From contig NC_014804.1 in the NCBI RefSeq assembly GCF_000151105.2, forward strand, positions 62,001-126,000: a DNA stretch of 64,000 bases, given 5' to 3'. The translations under genes were made by a program, and so were the position numbers. A model generated the notes under the pieces. It worked only from the letters and a program-made list of their open reading frames with translations, was not told the origin of the DNA and ran no database searches. The DNA is from Thermococcus barophilus MP (GTDB lineage: Archaea; Methanobacteriota_B; Thermococci; Thermococcales; Thermococcaceae). Shown here in pieces: positions 27,361 to 37,735 of this stretch (position 1 is its first letter; every line of letters starts with the position of its first letter).

Positions 27361-28107
27361 ATGGCAAGGAAAGGTGCTAAGAGGCATTTAAAGAGGCTTG
27401 CAGCTCCAACTCAATGGTATATTGAGAGAAAAGCCTATAAGTGGGCTGTGAGACCAAGGCCAGGACCGCACAACATGAGAACATCAATTCCACTTCTCTA
27501 CATTGTTAGAGATTACCTTGGCTATGCAAAGACGGCAAGAGAAGCAAGAAAGATACTCAACGAAGGCAAAATCCTCGTAGACGGCAAGGCAAGAAAAGAC
27601 TACAAGTTTCCAGTTGGAATTATGGATGTTGTTTCAATCCCCGAGACTGGTGAGCATTACAGGGTTCTACCAAACAGAATTGGCAAGCTCATCCTCCATC
27701 CAATAAGCGAGGAAGAGGCTAAGATAAAGCCGCTTAGAATTACCAGGAAGGTCATGGTCAAGGGAGGAAACCTTCAGATTGGCTTCCATGATGGGACTAA
27801 CTATCTCGTAAAGCTCAGCTCACTCACAGATGAAGTTAAAGACCGCTTCAAGACATCATACACGGTCTTCATGAAGATGCCGGAGAGAGAAATCACTGAG
27901 ATACTTCCGTTTGAAATCGGTGCATACGTCTTCGTCACACAGGGTAAGAACGTTGCAAGAATCGGTAAGATAGTTGAGGTCAGACACTTCCCAGCGGGCT
28001 GGCCAGATGTTGTTACAATTGAAGATCAAGAAGGCGAACTCTTCGACACACTCAAAGAGTATGCCTTTGTTATTGGAAAGGACAAGCCAGGGATTTCACT
28101 GCCATGA
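27361..28107 (+). CDS. rps4e: 30S ribosomal protein S4e (eS4)
   Basis: A 248-aa S4e, found only in archaea and eukaryotes. It holds the N-terminal [14 protein letters not shown], an S4 RNA-binding domain ([20 protein letters not shown]), a central barrel and a KOW-like C-terminus. ATG 27361 is preceded by GGAGGG. It lies between L24 and L5, as in other archaea. Confidence 0.98.
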   Translation: MARKGAKRHLKRLAAPTQWYIERKAYKWAVRPRPGPHNMRTSIPLLYIVRDYLGYAKTAREARKILNEGKILVDGKARKDYKFPVGIMDVVSIPETGEHYRVLPNRIGKLILHPISEEEAKIKPLRITRKVMVKGGNLQIGFHDGTNYLVKLSSLTDEVKDRFKTSYTVFMKMPEREITEILPFEIGAYVFVTQGKNVARIGKIVEVRHFPAGWPDVVTIEDQEGELFDTLKEYAFVIGKDKPGISLP

Positions 28108-28118
28108 GGTGAATTGAA

Positions 28119-28670
28119 ATGATAGCAAATAGAGAGGCAATCTTAGCGGATTGGGAAGCTCATCCAATGAGGAGACCGAGGATAGCTAAGGTTACAATCA
28201 ACATTGGTGTTGGCGGGAGCGGAGAAAGGCTAACCAAAGCAGAGACAATGCTCCAGCAGCTTGTTGGACAGAAGCCAATTAGGAGAAGGGCAAAGAAAAC
28301 AAACAGGGATTTTGGAATTAGAAGAGGAGAGCCAATAGCTGTAAAAGTTACACTCAGAGGAAAGAAAGCCTATGAAATGCTCAAGAGACTTTTAGCAGCA
28401 GTTGACAACAAGCTCAAGGCATCAAGTTTTGATGAACACGGAAACGTCTGCTTTGGAATTGATGAGCATATCAATATCCCGGGAGTTGAATACGACCCAG
28501 AGATCGGTATCTTCGGTATGGATGTCTGTGTCACCCTTGAGAGACCAGGATTTAGAGTTGCAAGAAGGAGGAGAAAGAGAACAAAGATACCCACAAGACA
28601 CAAACTGACAAAAGAAGAAGGTATGGTTTTCATGCAAGAGGAGTTTGGCGTTGAGATTGTGGAGGGATGA
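28119..28670 (+). CDS. rpl5p: 50S ribosomal protein L5 (uL5)
   Basis: A 183-aa L5 that binds 5S rRNA and contacts the small-subunit head. Signatures are [37 protein letters not shown] and [20 protein letters not shown] lies 6 nt before the ATG. Confidence 0.98.
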   Translation: MIANREAILADWEAHPMRRPRIAKVTINIGVGGSGERLTKAETMLQQLVGQKPIRRRAKKTNRDFGIRRGEPIAVKVTLRGKKAYEMLKRLLAAVDNKLKASSFDEHGNVCFGIDEHINIPGVEYDPEIGIFGMDVCVTLERPGFRVARRRRKRTKIPTRHKLTKEEGMVFMQEEFGVEIVEG

Positions 28671-28673
28671 TTA

Positions 28674-28844
28674 ATGGCGAAGGCAGACTACAACAGGAGA
28701 AAACCGAGAAGGTTTGGTAAGGGTGCGAGAAGGTGCATTCGTTGCGGACAGTATGGGCCGATCATCAGAATCCACGGACTTATGTTGTGCAGGCACTGCT
28801 TTAGAGAGATGGCTCCAAAGTTAGGATTTAGGAAATACGAGTGA
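28674..28844 (+). CDS. rps14p: 30S ribosomal protein S14 (uS14), zinc type
   Basis: A 56-aa gene, easily missed because of its size, sits 3 nt after the L5 stop. It starts ATG GCG AAG ([17 protein letters not shown]) and holds the zinc site CIRC...CRHC, with [14 protein letters not shown] at the end. This is the short zinc-binding S14/S29e of the small-subunit head. GGAGGGA precedes the start. The order L5-S14-S8 is universal. Confidence 0.97.
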   Translation: MAKADYNRRKPRRFGKGARRCIRCGQYGPIIRIHGLMLCRHCFREMAPKLGFRKYE

Positions 28845-28855
28845 GGTGAGAGAAA

Positions 28856-29248
28856 ATGACTTTGCTTGATCCGCTGGCAAATGCCCTGTCTCATATCACA
28901 AACAGTGAGAAGGTTGGGAAGAAAGAGGTTTACATAAAGCCAGCCTCAAAGCTCATTGGGGAAGTTTTGAGGGTCATGCAGGAAAACGGTTACATCGGTG
29001 AATTCGAGTTCATCGACGACGGAAGGGCTGGAATTTATAGGGTTCAGCTCATAGGCAAGATAAACAAAGCTGGGGCAATAAAGCCAAGATTCCCTGTCAA
29101 GGCGAGAGACTATGAGTACTGGGAGAAGAGGTTCCTCCCAGCATTCGAGTTTGGAATACTGATAGTCTCAACATCCCAAGGAGTAATGACCCACAAAGAA
29201 GCAAGAGATAGGGGAATTGGTGGAAGGCTGATAGCCTACGTCTACTGA
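28856..29248 (+). CDS. rps8p: 30S ribosomal protein S8 (uS8)
   Basis: A 130-aa archaeal S8 binding central-domain 16S rRNA. It has [19 protein letters not shown], then [18 protein letters not shown] and the C-terminal [17 protein letters not shown] with the RNA-binding STSxG motif. GGTGAG lies upstream of ATG 28856. Confidence 0.98.
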   Translation: MTLLDPLANALSHITNSEKVGKKEVYIKPASKLIGEVLRVMQENGYIGEFEFIDDGRAGIYRVQLIGKINKAGAIKPRFPVKARDYEYWEKRFLPAFEFGILIVSTSQGVMTHKEARDRGIGGRLIAYVY

Positions 29249-29258
29249 GGTGAGAGAA

Positions 29259-29813
29259 ATGCCAATTGATGCGTGGGTAAGGGAAGAAGTTGAAATTCCA
29301 GAGGGAGTTGAAGTCACCGTTGAAAATAACCTTGTTAAAGTAAAGGGGCCAAAAGGTGAGCTTGAAAGAGAGCTGAAGTATCCAGGAGTTAAGATATTCA
29401 CAGAAGATGGCAAGGTTGTGATTTACAAGGACTTTCCAAGGAGAAAGGACATAGCAATTGCAAGAACATTCAAGGCACACATAAACAACATGATTAAGGG
29501 TGTAACAGAGGGCTTCACATACAAGCTTAAGGTTGTTTACAGTCACTTCCCAGTTACTGTTAAGGTTCAGGGAGATAAAGTTATCATCGAGAACTTCCTT
29601 GGTGAAAAAGCTCCAAGAATAGCTCAAATATTGCCGGGAGTCAAGGTCAAAGTTCAAGGACAGGAAATCATTGTTGAAGGAATCGATAAAGAAAAAGTAG
29701 GACAAACAGCTGCAAATATTGAGCAGGCAACGAGGATTACAAAGTGGGATAGAAGAGTGTTCCAAGATGGAATTTACATTGTTGAGAAGGCTGGCAAGCC
29801 TATAAAATTCTGA
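29259..29813 (+). CDS. rpl6p: 50S ribosomal protein L6 (uL6)
   Basis: A 184-aa L6 near the factor-binding site, with two related alpha/beta domains: [20 protein letters not shown] in the first and [20 protein letters not shown] in the second. ATG 29259 (MPIDAWVRE) has GGTGA with 5-nt spacing; an upstream GTG is inside that signal. Confidence 0.98.
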   Translation: MPIDAWVREEVEIPEGVEVTVENNLVKVKGPKGELERELKYPGVKIFTEDGKVVIYKDFPRRKDIAIARTFKAHINNMIKGVTEGFTYKLKVVYSHFPVTVKVQGDKVIIENFLGEKAPRIAQILPGVKVKVQGQEIIVEGIDKEKVGQTAANIEQATRITKWDRRVFQDGIYIVEKAGKPIKF

Positions 29814-29823
29814 GGTGTGAGAA

Positions 29824-30204
29824 ATGAATGAGAAAGCGAGACTCTTAAGAATTAGGGCAAAGCTCAAGAGGAAAAAGCCCAAGTTCCTCAGGCAGGAGTG
29901 GTGGCGCTTTCCAAAGTTCAAGAACGATCCAAAGTGGAGAAGGCCAAAGGGAATTGACAGCAAGATGAGACTCAAGAAAAAGGGTAAGCCAAGGTCACCA
30001 AGCATTGGATGGAGCTCACCCAAACTTGTTAGAGGATTACATCCAAGTGGGTATGAGGAAGTGTTAGTGCACAACGTCAAGGAGCTTGAGGCACTTGACC
30101 CGGCAAGACAGGCAGCAAGGATTGCAAGAACCGTCGGAAAGAAGAAGAGGATTATGATAGTTGAGAGAGCCAGAGAACTGGGTATTAAGGTGCTCAACGG
30201 GTGA
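29824..30204 (+). CDS. rpl32e: 50S ribosomal protein L32e (eL32)
   Basis: A 126-aa archaeal/eukaryotic L32e with [36 protein letters not shown] and the [14 protein letters not shown] end. Its last bases overlap the ribosome-binding site of L19e. Confidence 0.97.
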   Translation: MNEKARLLRIRAKLKRKKPKFLRQEWWRFPKFKNDPKWRRPKGIDSKMRLKKKGKPRSPSIGWSSPKLVRGLHPSGYEEVLVHNVKELEALDPARQAARIARTVGKKKRIMIVERARELGIKVLNG

Positions 30205-30209
30205 TAATC

Positions 30210-30653
30210 ATGAGAATGCAGAGAAGAATTGCTGCTGAGATTTTGAAATGTGGTGAGAACAGAATCTGGATTGACCCTGAGAGAATTGAGGATGTCAAAT
30301 CCGCAATCACAAGGGAAGATATCAAGCGTTTGATAAAAGAGGGAGTTATTAAGAAAAAGCCAGTCAAGGGACAGAGCACTTACAGAGCTAAAATAAGGCA
30401 CGAGCAGAGGAAGAAAGGAAGACACAGGGGGCCAGGAAGCAGAAAGGGCAAGAAGACAGCGAGAATGGGCAAGAAAGAGAGATGGATTATGACCATCAGG
30501 GCATTGAGAAAAGAACTTAGAAAACTCAAGGCAGAGAAGAAGATAGATGTTCACACCTACAGGAGATTGTACATAAGAGCAAAAGGTGGACAGTTCAAGA
30601 ACAAGCACCAGCTCTACCTGTTCCTTGAGGAGAAGGGAATATTGAAGAGGTGA
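30210..30653 (+). CDS. rpl19e: 50S ribosomal protein L19e (eL19)
   Basis: A 147-aa L19e, a long helical protein that forms an intersubunit bridge. It carries [20 protein letters not shown], the basic [17 protein letters not shown] stretch and [21 protein letters not shown] 30210 has GGTGA with 5-nt spacing; the L32e stop lies within that signal. Confidence 0.97.
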   Translation: MRMQRRIAAEILKCGENRIWIDPERIEDVKSAITREDIKRLIKEGVIKKKPVKGQSTYRAKIRHEQRKKGRHRGPGSRKGKKTARMGKKERWIMTIRALRKELRKLKAEKKIDVHTYRRLYIRAKGGQFKNKHQLYLFLEEKGILKR

Positions 30654-30658
30654 TATAA

Positions 30659-31264
30659 ATGGCACACGGACCAAGATATAGGGTTCCATTCAGGAGAAGG
30701 AGAGAAGGTAAGACTAACTATCACAAGAGGCTTAAGCTCCTCAAGTCGGGCAAGCCAAGGTTAGTTGTTAGAAAAACATTAAACCATCACATTGCCCAAA
30801 TCATCGTTTACGATCCAAAAGGAGACAGAACTTTGGTTTCAGCTCATACAAGGGAATTGATGAGAGACTTTGGCTGGAAGGGACACGGTGGAAACACTCC
30901 AAGTGCTTATCTGCTTGGTCTGCTCATCGGTTACAAGGCGTTGCAGAAGGGAATAAGCGAAGCCATCCTTGATATAGGCTTACACCCACCAACAAGAGGT
31001 TCGAGCATCTTTGCTGTCCTCAAAGGTGCAGTTGATGCTGGTTTAAACGTTCCACACAGCGAGGAAATTTACCCAGAGGATTATAGGATCAGGGGAGAAC
31101 ATATAGCCGAATATGCTAAGATGCTCAAAGAGGAAGATGAGGAGAGGTACAGAAGACAGTTTGGCGGTTATCTCCTTAAGGGTCTCGAACCTGAAAAGCT
31201 CCCAGAGCACTTTGATGAGGTCAAAGCGAGAATAATTGAAAAGTTTGAGGAGGCGAGAGAATGA
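30659..31264 (+). CDS. rpl18p: 50S ribosomal protein L18 (uL18)
   Basis: A 201-aa archaeal L18 (L5e-type) that binds 5S rRNA. Motifs include [36 protein letters not shown] and [20 protein letters not shown]. The longer length and acidic C-terminal region are typical of archaea. The stop overlaps the S5 start by 4 bp. Confidence 0.98.
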   Translation: MAHGPRYRVPFRRRREGKTNYHKRLKLLKSGKPRLVVRKTLNHHIAQIIVYDPKGDRTLVSAHTRELMRDFGWKGHGGNTPSAYLLGLLIGYKALQKGISEAILDIGLHPPTRGSSIFAVLKGAVDAGLNVPHSEEIYPEDYRIRGEHIAEYAKMLKEEDEERYRRQFGGYLLKGLEPEKLPEHFDEVKARIIEKFEEARE

Positions 31265-31968
31265 GCCAAGACTGGAGGGAATACGCTCAAAGGGTATTGG
31301 AGGAGTGGCAGCCCAGGACTAAGTTAGGCATGCTCGTTAAAGAAGGACAAATTACCGACATTCATGAAGTGTTCAGAAAGGGGTACCAGATTAAGGAGCC
31401 GGAGATTGTTGACGTTTTACTGCCAGAGGTCAACGCAAGGGAAAACCAGCAAGTTCTTGACATTGCCCTGACAGTTAGAATGACTGACAGCGGTAGAAGG
31501 GTAAGATTCAGGGTCTTGGCTGCAGTTGGCAACAGAGATGGCTATGTTGGACTGGGCATTGGTCACGGAAAGGAAGTGGGAATTGCAATTAGAAAGGCAA
31601 TAAACTATGCCAAGATGAACATCATTGAAATTAAGAGGGGCTGTGGTTCATGGGAGTGCAGATGCAAGAGACCGCACTCAGTCCCATTTGCAGTTGAAGG
31701 GAAAGAGGGAAGCGTTAGGGTTAAGCTCATGCCTGGACCAAGAGGTCTTGGTCTCGTCATAGGTGATGTGGGCAAGAAAATACTAACATTGGCGGGAGTT
31801 AAAGACGTCTGGAGCCAGAGCTTTGGTGAAACAAGAACAACAGTTAACTTCGCAAAGGCAGTGTTCGATGCACTCTACAACACTAACAGGGTTGCCATTA
31901 AACCAGAAATGATTGAGAAGTACGGTATAGTCGTTGGTAGAGAGATGCCCCAGAGCTTTGAACTGTGA
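31261..31968 (+). CDS. rps5p: 30S ribosomal protein S5 (uS5)
   Basis: A 235-aa archaeal S5 (S2e-type), which takes part in decoding fidelity. It holds the dsRBD-like N-terminal domain ([38 protein letters not shown]) and the C-terminal fold ([20 protein letters not shown]). A Cys pair CGSWECRC lies in the middle, usual for archaeal S5. Coupled to L18 by ATGA. Confidence 0.98.
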   Translation: MSQDWREYAQRVLEEWQPRTKLGMLVKEGQITDIHEVFRKGYQIKEPEIVDVLLPEVNARENQQVLDIALTVRMTDSGRRVRFRVLAAVGNRDGYVGLGIGHGKEVGIAIRKAINYAKMNIIEIKRGCGSWECRCKRPHSVPFAVEGKEGSVRVKLMPGPRGLGLVIGDVGKKILTLAGVKDVWSQSFGETRTTVNFAKAVFDALYNTNRVAIKPEMIEKYGIVVGREMPQSFEL

Positions 31969-31979
31969 GGTGAGCAAAG

Positions 31980-32447
31980 ATGGCAAAAATAGCAATAATT
32001 AGGGTTAGAGGAAGGGTTGGAGTTAAGAGACCAGTGAAGGATACACTTGCGATGCTCAGACTTCATAAGGTTAACCATCTCGTTATAGTTGATGACACGC
32101 CAAGCTACAAGGGAATGATTCAGAAGGCAAAGGACTACATTACATGGGGTGAAATTAATGCAGAAACACTTGCAAAGCTCATAAGAAAGAGGGGCAGGCT
32201 AATTGGAAACAAGAGAGTTACAGATGAGTATGTTCAGGAGAAACTTGGGATGACAATTGAAGAGTTCGCCGAAAAGGTCATCAGCGGAGAAATGAAGCTC
32301 AGCGACTTGCCAAATCTCAAGCCAGTCTTTAGGCTCCATCCACCAAGGGGTGGCTTCAAGGGAAGCAAGAAGAGGACATTCAAAGAGGGAGGAGCTTTGG
32401 GCTACAGAGGCGAGAAGATTAATGAGCTTATAGAAAGAATGCTGTGA
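31980..32447 (+). CDS. rpl30p: 50S ribosomal protein L30 (uL30)
   Basis: A 155-aa archaeal L30 (L7e-type). It starts [20 protein letters not shown] with [15 protein letters not shown] and the C-terminal extension [26 protein letters not shown] lies before ATG 31980. Confidence 0.98.
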   Translation: MAKIAIIRVRGRVGVKRPVKDTLAMLRLHKVNHLVIVDDTPSYKGMIQKAKDYITWGEINAETLAKLIRKRGRLIGNKRVTDEYVQEKLGMTIEEFAEKVISGEMKLSDLPNLKPVFRLHPPRGGFKGSKKRTFKEGGALGYRGEKINELIERML

Positions 32448-32457
32448 GGTGCTTATG

Positions 32458-32901
32458 ATGATTAGGAGAAGGAAGAAAGTGAGAAAGCTTCGTGGTTCCC
32501 ACACTCATGGCTGGGGATGCAAGAAAAAGCACAGGGGTGGAGGTCACAAAGGCGGTAGAGGAATGGCAGGAACTGGAAAGAGGAAGAAGACAAAGTGGAC
32601 TTGGGTTATTAAGTACATGCCTGATCATCTCGGTAAGAGAGGATTCAGCAGACCAAAAGCTGTCCAGAGAGAAATCGTTGCTGTTAACTTGAAGTTCATT
32701 GATGAGCACTTGGACGAGCTCATGCAGATGGGAGTTGCATATGAAGAGAATGGAAAGATCATCGTTGATACAACCCAGTTCGCCGACAAAGTCTTAGGAA
32801 CTGGAAAGCTTACAAAGCCTTTGGTCATTAAAGCTTATGCATTCTCCCCCAAGGCTCAGGAAAAGATTAGAGAAGCAGGGGGAGAGGCTGTCCTTGCTTG
32901 A
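32458..32901 (+). CDS. rpl15p: 50S ribosomal protein L15 (uL15)
   Basis: A 147-aa archaeal L15 (L27a-type), recognised by [18 protein letters not shown], the glycine-rich [18 protein letters not shown] and VTLGKGKL-like [18 protein letters not shown] 32458 is preferred over 32455 because GGTG then lies 6 nt upstream and the protein has the usual length. A T-rich gap of 33 nt separates it from secY. Confidence 0.97.
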   Translation: MIRRRKKVRKLRGSHTHGWGCKKKHRGGGHKGGRGMAGTGKRKKTKWTWVIKYMPDHLGKRGFSRPKAVQREIVAVNLKFIDEHLDELMQMGVAYEENGKIIVDTTQFADKVLGTGKLTKPLVIKAYAFSPKAQEKIREAGGEAVLA

Positions 32902-32934
32902 TCTTTTTATTTTAACTTTTGGCAGGTGTTAATC

Positions 32935-34323
32935 ATGGGCGTAAGAGATGTAGTATATGCATTGGAAAGATGGTTTCCAGAAATCGAAAGACCAAAACGA
33001 CATGTCCCCTTGAAAGAAAAGTTTGCTTGGACGGGTATTGTGTTGTTGTTATACTTTATACTCTCAGAAATACCCCTATTTGGCATGCCTCCAACTGTTC
33101 AGGATTATTTTCAAACTTTGAGAGTTGTTCTTGCGGGTAGAAGTGGAAGCATTCTAACTCTGGGTATTGGGCCTATAGTCACAGCCGGAATTATCATGCA
33201 GCTTTTAGTCGGTTCTGAAATTATTAAGCTTGATTTATCTGATCATGAGGATAGAAGGTTTTATCAGGCACTGCAGAGAGTATTCGCAGTGTTCATGTGC
33301 TTCTTTGAGGCAGCTATATATGTATTCGCTGGAGCATTTGGAAATCCTGCAACCAGTATTAAAATACTCCTGATGCTACAGCTGGCTATGGGCGGAATAC
33401 TGCTCATCATAATGGATGAACTTGTGAGCAAATGGGGAATTGGGAGTGGTATAAGCCTTTTCATTGCGGCTGGTGTTTCCCAGACTATAATTACAAGAGC
33501 GTTCAATCCACTAACCACAACTCAAGTGATTGATCCCCTCACTGGAAAACCTGCTATAATTGGTGCGATTCCTGCGTTTATCCAGCATTTAATCAACGGT
33601 GATTTGACAGGTGGATTTTATAGAGGGAACCTGCCAGACATGAGCAATGTGCTTGCAACATTTGTTGTCTTCCTCATAGTGGTTTACTTAGAAAGCATGC
33701 GTGTTGAAATTCCACTCAGCTACGGAAGGGTCACGGTTAGGGGGAGGTATCCAATAAGGTTTATGTACGTTTCAAACATTCCAATTATCCTGACCTTTGC
33801 ACTTTATGCAAATATTCAGCTCTGGGCAAGACTGCTACAGAGACTTGGCCATCCAATTTTGGGGCAGTTTGATCCAGAAACAGGTGCAGCGATTTCTGGA
33901 TTTGTCAGATATACGATTCCTCCAAGGGACATTTTCCACGTTACTGCAGACCCAGTAAGGGCATTGATCTATGCTATCATGACAATATTCTTTTCCCTGA
34001 TGTTCGGATTCCTCTGGGTTGAGCTAACTGGATTGGATGCAAAAAGTATAGCGAGACAACTGCAAAGAGCAGGGCTCCAGATTCCGGGATTCAGGAGAGA
34101 TCCGAGAATACTTGAGAGGGTCCTCCAGAGGTATATTCCATATGTTACTTTCTGGGGTTCATTTACACTGGCAGTGGTTGCAATACTGGCAGATTTCCTT
34201 GGGGCATTAGGAACTGGGACTGGAATACTGCTGACTGTTGGTATACTCTACAGGTTCTATGAAGAGATAGCCAGAGAGCAAGTAAGCGAAATGTTCCCAA
34301 TGCTTCGCAGGTTCTTTGGTTGA
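32935..34323 (+). CDS. secY: Sec translocon subunit SecY
   Basis: Main channel subunit of the archaeal Sec translocon, 462 aa, with about ten transmembrane helices. Early residues form the amphipathic helix ([20 protein letters not shown]), followed by TM1, a plug-like segment ([20 protein letters not shown]), a lateral gate, and the cytosolic loop with [25 protein letters not shown] stands 6 nt before ATG 32935. It follows L15, then Adk and an EMC3-type insertase, the usual archaeal order. Confidence 0.98.
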   Translation: MGVRDVVYALERWFPEIERPKRHVPLKEKFAWTGIVLLLYFILSEIPLFGMPPTVQDYFQTLRVVLAGRSGSILTLGIGPIVTAGIIMQLLVGSEIIKLDLSDHEDRRFYQALQRVFAVFMCFFEAAIYVFAGAFGNPATSIKILLMLQLAMGGILLIIMDELVSKWGIGSGISLFIAAGVSQTIITRAFNPLTTTQVIDPLTGKPAIIGAIPAFIQHLINGDLTGGFYRGNLPDMSNVLATFVVFLIVVYLESMRVEIPLSYGRVTVRGRYPIRFMYVSNIPIILTFALYANIQLWARLLQRLGHPILGQFDPETGAAISGFVRYTIPPRDIFHVTADPVRALIYAIMTIFFSLMFGFLWVELTGLDAKSIARQLQRAGLQIPGFRRDPRILERVLQRYIPYVTFWGSFTLAVVAILADFLGALGTGTGILLTVGILYRFYEEIAREQVSEMFPMLRRFFG

Positions 34324-34421
34324 CATTTCTTTTTCCAAAAAATCTTTAAACCCCCACTTCTTTTATCCCTTTGACAGCAAATCTCATTGAACTTAATCTC
34401 AGATTCATTAAGGTGATATCG

Positions 34422-35012
34422 ATGCCGTTTGTGGTCATGATAACTGGTATTCCTGGGGTGGGTAAGAGTACTATAACAAGATTAGCTTTAAGAAGAACCC
34501 GGGCTAAATTCAGGCTCATCAACTTTGGAGACTTAATGTTTGAGGAAGCTGTAAAGTTGGGCTGGGTTAGGCACAGGGATGAGATGAGAAAACTGGATCT
34601 GCCAAAGCAGAGAATTCTTCAGCAGAAGGCAGCAGAAAAAATTGCAGAGATAGCAAAAAAAGAACCCGTCTTGTTGGATACCCATGCAACGATCAGAACT
34701 CCTCTTGGCTATCTGCTTGGATTTCCCCGGAAAGTTATTGAGACAATAAACCCGACTTTCATTGTAATAATAGAAGCAACTCCAAGCGAGATCCTCGGAA
34801 GAAGATTGAGGGATCTCAAAAGAGATAGAGATGTTGAAACTGAAGAGCAGATTCAAAGACATCAAGATTTAAATAGGGCTGCTGCGATAAGCTATGCAAT
34901 GCATTCCAATGCACTTATAAAGATAATTGAAAACCATGAAGATAAAGGTCTTGAAGAGGCTGTTAATGAGTTGGTAAAAATACTTGATTTGGCGGTGGAG
35001 GAATATGCTTGA
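34422..35012 (+). CDS. adkA: archaeal adenylate kinase
   Basis: Archaeal-type adenylate kinase of 196 aa, which balances AMP, ADP and ATP. The P-loop GIPGVGKST is near the N-terminus, with FGDLMFEEA, a DTHATIRTP substrate segment, [11 protein letters not shown] and [14 protein letters not shown] in the lid. This trimeric family differs from bacterial Adk. ATG 34422 has GGTGA with 5-nt spacing. A TATA-like ctttaaac near 34341 suggests an internal promoter after secY. The stop overlaps the EMC3 start. Confidence 0.95.
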   Translation: MPFVVMITGIPGVGKSTITRLALRRTRAKFRLINFGDLMFEEAVKLGWVRHRDEMRKLDLPKQRILQQKAAEKIAEIAKKEPVLLDTHATIRTPLGYLLGFPRKVIETINPTFIVIIEATPSEILGRRLRDLKRDRDVETEEQIQRHQDLNRAAAISYAMHSNALIKIIENHEDKGLEEAVNELVKILDLAVEEYA

Positions 35013-35526
35013 GCCTATATATGCTGTACTGGATAAGGTATTTGGACCGTTGCTGGTCTCAACTCATCCATTATGGGTAGTGACAATTTCAGGAATACTC
35101 TTGGGTGCATTCTTTACGTTGGTAAATTATTTCTTAGTTGACCAGGAAAAGATGAAGAGACTTCAGAAACTCAGCAAAGAGTTTCAAAAGGAATGGAATG
35201 AAGCAAAGAAGTCGGGAGATGAAAAGAAACTTAGAAAACTTCAGCAGAAACAGATGGAGCTTTTAAAGCTCCAGAATGAAGTTATGAAGGATACGTTCTT
35301 TAAACCAATGCTCGTGACAATGCCAATATTCTGGATATTCTTTGGATGGATGAGGAGATGGTACACCGAAGTTGTTGTTGTAAAGCTGCCATTCAACTTT
35401 TTCCTTGCTGACTTTTTCCACAAGTCATCGGCTCTCCATGCAAATGAGCTCGGCTACATTGGATGGTACATCCTGACTTCAATGGTAGTAGGACAGGTTT
35501 TAAGAAAGCTGCTTGACATGGCTTAG
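35005..35526 (+). CDS. EMC3/TMCO1-family membrane insertase (DUF106, Ylp1-like)
   Basis: A 173-aa membrane protein with three hydrophobic segments: residues about 20-42 ([20 protein letters not shown]), about 98-115 ([18 protein letters not shown]) and near the end ([16 protein letters not shown]). A long Lys/Glu/Gln coiled-coil-like stretch lies between TM1 and TM2, characteristic of the archaeal Oxa1/YidC-superfamily proteins. The position after secY suggests membrane-protein insertion together with the translocon. The start overlaps the adk stop. Confidence 0.9.
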   Translation: MLEPIYAVLDKVFGPLLVSTHPLWVVTISGILLGAFFTLVNYFLVDQEKMKRLQKLSKEFQKEWNEAKKSGDEKKLRKLQQKQMELLKLQNEVMKDTFFKPMLVTMPIFWIFFGWMRRWYTEVVVVKLPFNFFLADFFHKSSALHANELGYIGWYILTSMVVGQVLRKLLDMA

Positions 35527-35572
35527 TTAAGTTTAAAAATGCTGAACAAAAATGCTAAGCGAGGTGGAGAAA

Positions 35573-35842
35573 ATGAAACCAATGTATAGATCAAGGTCAT
35601 GGAGGAGGAAATACGTTAGAACCCCTGGAGGAAGGACTGTCATACACTTTGAGAGAAGGAAGCCAAAGATAGCCCACTGTGCAATGTGTGGAAGGCCACT
35701 TAACGGCATTCCAAGAGGAAGACCAAGTGAACTGAGGAAGTTGCCAAAGACCAAGAAAAGACCAGAGAGACCAATGCCACACCTCTGTCCAAGCTGCATG
35801 CGCAAGGTTATGAAGGCTCAGGTTAGAGCTCAAATTTCCTGA
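35573..35842 (+). CDS. rpl34e: 50S ribosomal protein L34e (eL34)
   Basis: An 89-aa L34e with [20 protein letters not shown] and a zinc-binding pair [19 protein letters not shown]...CPSCMRK. ATG 35573 (MKPMYRSR) is placed 6 nt after GGTGG. A TATA-like taagtttaaaaa lies at about 35527-35538, so it may also be transcribed from its own promoter. Confidence 0.97.
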   Translation: MKPMYRSRSWRRKYVRTPGGRTVIHFERRKPKIAHCAMCGRPLNGIPRGRPSELRKLPKTKKRPERPMPHLCPSCMRKVMKAQVRAQIS

Positions 35843-35870
35843 TTTTTTAAAACTTTTATAAGTGGTTGAG

Positions 35871-36440
35871 ATGCCAAAAGGTTGCTTAGTGATAACAGTA
35901 AGCGGTTTAGCTGGTTCAGGCACAACGACGCTCTGCAGGAACATCGCCAGGCACTACGGATTTAAGCACATATATGCCGGCTTAATTTTCAGACAGATGG
36001 CAAGGGAAATGGGAATGACCCTGCAAGAGTTTCAAAAATACGCTGAGCTCCACCCAGAGATCGACAGGGAAGTAGATCGGAGGCAAGTTGAGGCTGCAAA
36101 GGAGTGCAACGTCGTGATTGAGGGTCGTTTAGCTGGTTGGATGGTTAGGAATGCTGACCTTAAAATATGGCTTGATGCCCCAATTAAAGTTAGAGCTGAA
36201 AGGGTTGCGAGAAGAGAGGGCATTAGTGTTGAAGAGGCATTCATGCAGATTGCCGAGAGGGAAAAGCAAAATAGGAAAAGATATTTAAACCTTTATGGCA
36301 TTGACATCAACGACCTTTCGATTTATGATTTGGTTATAAACACTTCGAAATGGTCGCCCGATGGGGTCTTCGCTATTGTGAAGGCCGCCATCGACCACCT
36401 GTACCCCGATGGCGACACGGGGTTTAGAAAGAAAAAATGA
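35871..36440 (+). CDS. cmk: cytidylate kinase
   Basis: A 189-aa (d)CMP kinase. The P-loop GLAGSGTTTL, the FRQMAREMGMTLQEFQKYAE substrate region, VIEGRLAGWM and RVARREGISVEEAF in the lid match the archaeal Cmk family. The start at ATG 35871 gives MPKGCLVITVSG; the ribosome-binding site is weak (GGTTGA). Its place among ribosomal genes is conserved in archaea. Confidence 0.94.
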   Translation: MPKGCLVITVSGLAGSGTTTLCRNIARHYGFKHIYAGLIFRQMAREMGMTLQEFQKYAELHPEIDREVDRRQVEAAKECNVVIEGRLAGWMVRNADLKIWLDAPIKVRAERVARREGISVEEAFMQIAEREKQNRKRYLNLYGIDINDLSIYDLVINTSKWSPDGVFAIVKAAIDHLYPDGDTGFRKKK

Positions 36441-36453
36441 GGAGGTGGGATGA

Positions 36454-36726
36454 ATGCCAGCAATTGATATAGGGAGAATAGCTGTTGTTATTGCCGGAAG
36501 AAGAGCTGGACAAAAGGTTGTTGTGGTTGATATAATTGACAAGAACTTCGTCCTCGTTACCGGAGCTGGTTTGAACAAGGTTAAGAGAAGAAGGATGAAC
36601 ATAAAGCACATTGAGCCGCTTCCGGAGAAGATTAACATCCCGAGAGGAGCAAGCGACGAGGAAGTTAAGGCTGCTTTGGGAGCAGGCTGGAATCAGCTTG
36701 GCTTAGTTTCAAGCCAAGCTTTTTGA
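36454..36726 (+). CDS. rpl14e: 50S ribosomal protein L14e (eL14)
   Basis: A 90-aa L14e with a KOW-like barrel: [40 protein letters not shown] and [13 protein letters not shown]. It starts 13 nt after cmk with GAGGTGGG upstream. The C-terminus is slightly longer than in some relatives. Confidence 0.95.
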   Translation: MPAIDIGRIAVVIAGRRAGQKVVVVDIIDKNFVLVTGAGLNKVKRRRMNIKHIEPLPEKINIPRGASDEEVKAALGAGWNQLGLVSSQAF

Positions 36727-36759
36727 CTTCTCTTTTCTATTCTTACCTGGGTGAGATTT

Positions 36760-37464
36760 ATGAAAAATGCACTTGTTACTGGAGCTTCCGGTGGAATTGG
36801 AAAGTTAATTGTAAAGAAGTTGATTGAAGAGGGTTATTTTGTTATTGGAGTTGGCAGGAATGAAAAAGCCCTGAGAGAGCTTAGCACACTCGAAAATTTT
36901 GACTACATTATTATGGATTTAAGTGAAAAGGAAGCGGCAAAAAGGATTAGAAAGGCGCTGGAACAAAGGAGTATTGGGAGGCTTGACCTTCTCATCAACA
37001 ACGCGGGCTTTGCTATAGCTAAACCCCTTCTTGAGCAGGATGAAGATGAGCTTGAGAGGCTTTTCAGGGTAAATGCAATAGCCCCAATTGCGCTTACGAA
37101 GGAGCTTCTGGACATGATTCCAAAAGGTGGGAAAGTAGTTTTTGTAATTAGTGGTGTTGCTTTTATAAATTCTGTGGATTTACCGGCTTATGGTGCATCA
37201 AAGGCAGCCCTCCACTATCTTGCAATGAATCTTGAAAAAGAGCTTAAAAATAGGGGCATTAGTGCCATTCGGATTTACCCAAAACAGGTTGCTACCCCTT
37301 TCTGGAAGAGAGTACCAAAGGGAGCAATCCCAGCAGAAAAAGTTGCTGATGCCATTATTGAAGCAATTCACAAAAACAAAAGTGAGGTTTTTGTTCCCTT
37401 TTACATCAGGATGGCGAAGTACTTCCCGGGATGGCCCGCATTTGATTATAAGTTCAAATTCTGA
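36760..37464 (+). CDS. short-chain dehydrogenase/reductase
   Basis: A 234-aa classical SDR. The NAD(P) motif TGASGGIG is at residues about 7-14, LINNAGFA and the catalytic Ser and YGASK follow in order. The C-terminus is Phe/Tyr/Pro-rich (FYIRMAKYFPGWPAF). The substrate is unknown. ATG 36760 has GGTGA with 5-nt spacing. It lies between L14e and the HicBA pair within the ribosomal cluster. Confidence 0.9.
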   Translation: MKNALVTGASGGIGKLIVKKLIEEGYFVIGVGRNEKALRELSTLENFDYIIMDLSEKEAAKRIRKALEQRSIGRLDLLINNAGFAIAKPLLEQDEDELERLFRVNAIAPIALTKELLDMIPKGGKVVFVISGVAFINSVDLPAYGASKAALHYLAMNLEKELKNRGISAIRIYPKQVATPFWKRVPKGAIPAEKVADAIIEAIHKNKSEVFVPFYIRMAKYFPGWPAFDYKFKF

Positions 37465-37471
37465 GGGCAGA

Positions 37472-37480
37472 TTTATAAAG
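37472..37480 (+). promoter_or_regulatory. TATA box of hicBA
   Basis: tttataaag about 32-39 bp before the hicB start indicates independent transcription of the toxin-antitoxin pair inside the ribosomal cluster. Confidence 0.5.
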
Positions 37481-37510
37481 CAAAATACTAAATTTTAATG
37501 AGGTGAGAAA

Positions 37511-37735
37511 ATGCTAACTCTTCACGCAGTGATATGGGAAGAAGAGGGAGTGTACGTGGTTAAGGAGGTCTTTACAGGAGTAACTACCCAAGGTGAAACT
37601 ATTGAAGAAGCACTTGAAAATTTAAAAGAAGCTGTAGAGTTGTATTTGGAGGAGTTTCCGGAACTAAAAGAGGAACTTAGGAAAATAAAGCTTATTGGGG
37701 ATTTCAATGTCCAGATTGCCAAAGCTCTCGGGTGA
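37511..37735 (+). CDS. hicB: HicB-like antitoxin
   Basis: A 74-aa HicB with the partial RNase-H-like fold: TLHAVIWEEEGVYVVKEV, then GVTTQGETIEEALENLKEAV and a C-terminal helical part. It lacks a clear extra DNA-binding helix-turn-helix, so it belongs to the short HicB type. GGTGA precedes the ATG by a few nt. It overlaps hicA by 29 nt, an order (antitoxin first) opposite to the classical hicAB. Confidence 0.88.
   Translation: MLTLHAVIWEEEGVYVVKEVFTGVTTQGETIEEALENLKEAVELYLEEFPELKEELRKIKLIGDFNVQIAKALG

Noticed and set aside
29097-30689. A 530-codon open frame on the minus strand across S8, L6, L32e and L19e
   Set aside because: It is fully antisense to clear ribosomal protein genes; the long frame follows from their codon bias and low stop frequency, and its translation is Leu/Ser-rich without any family signature.
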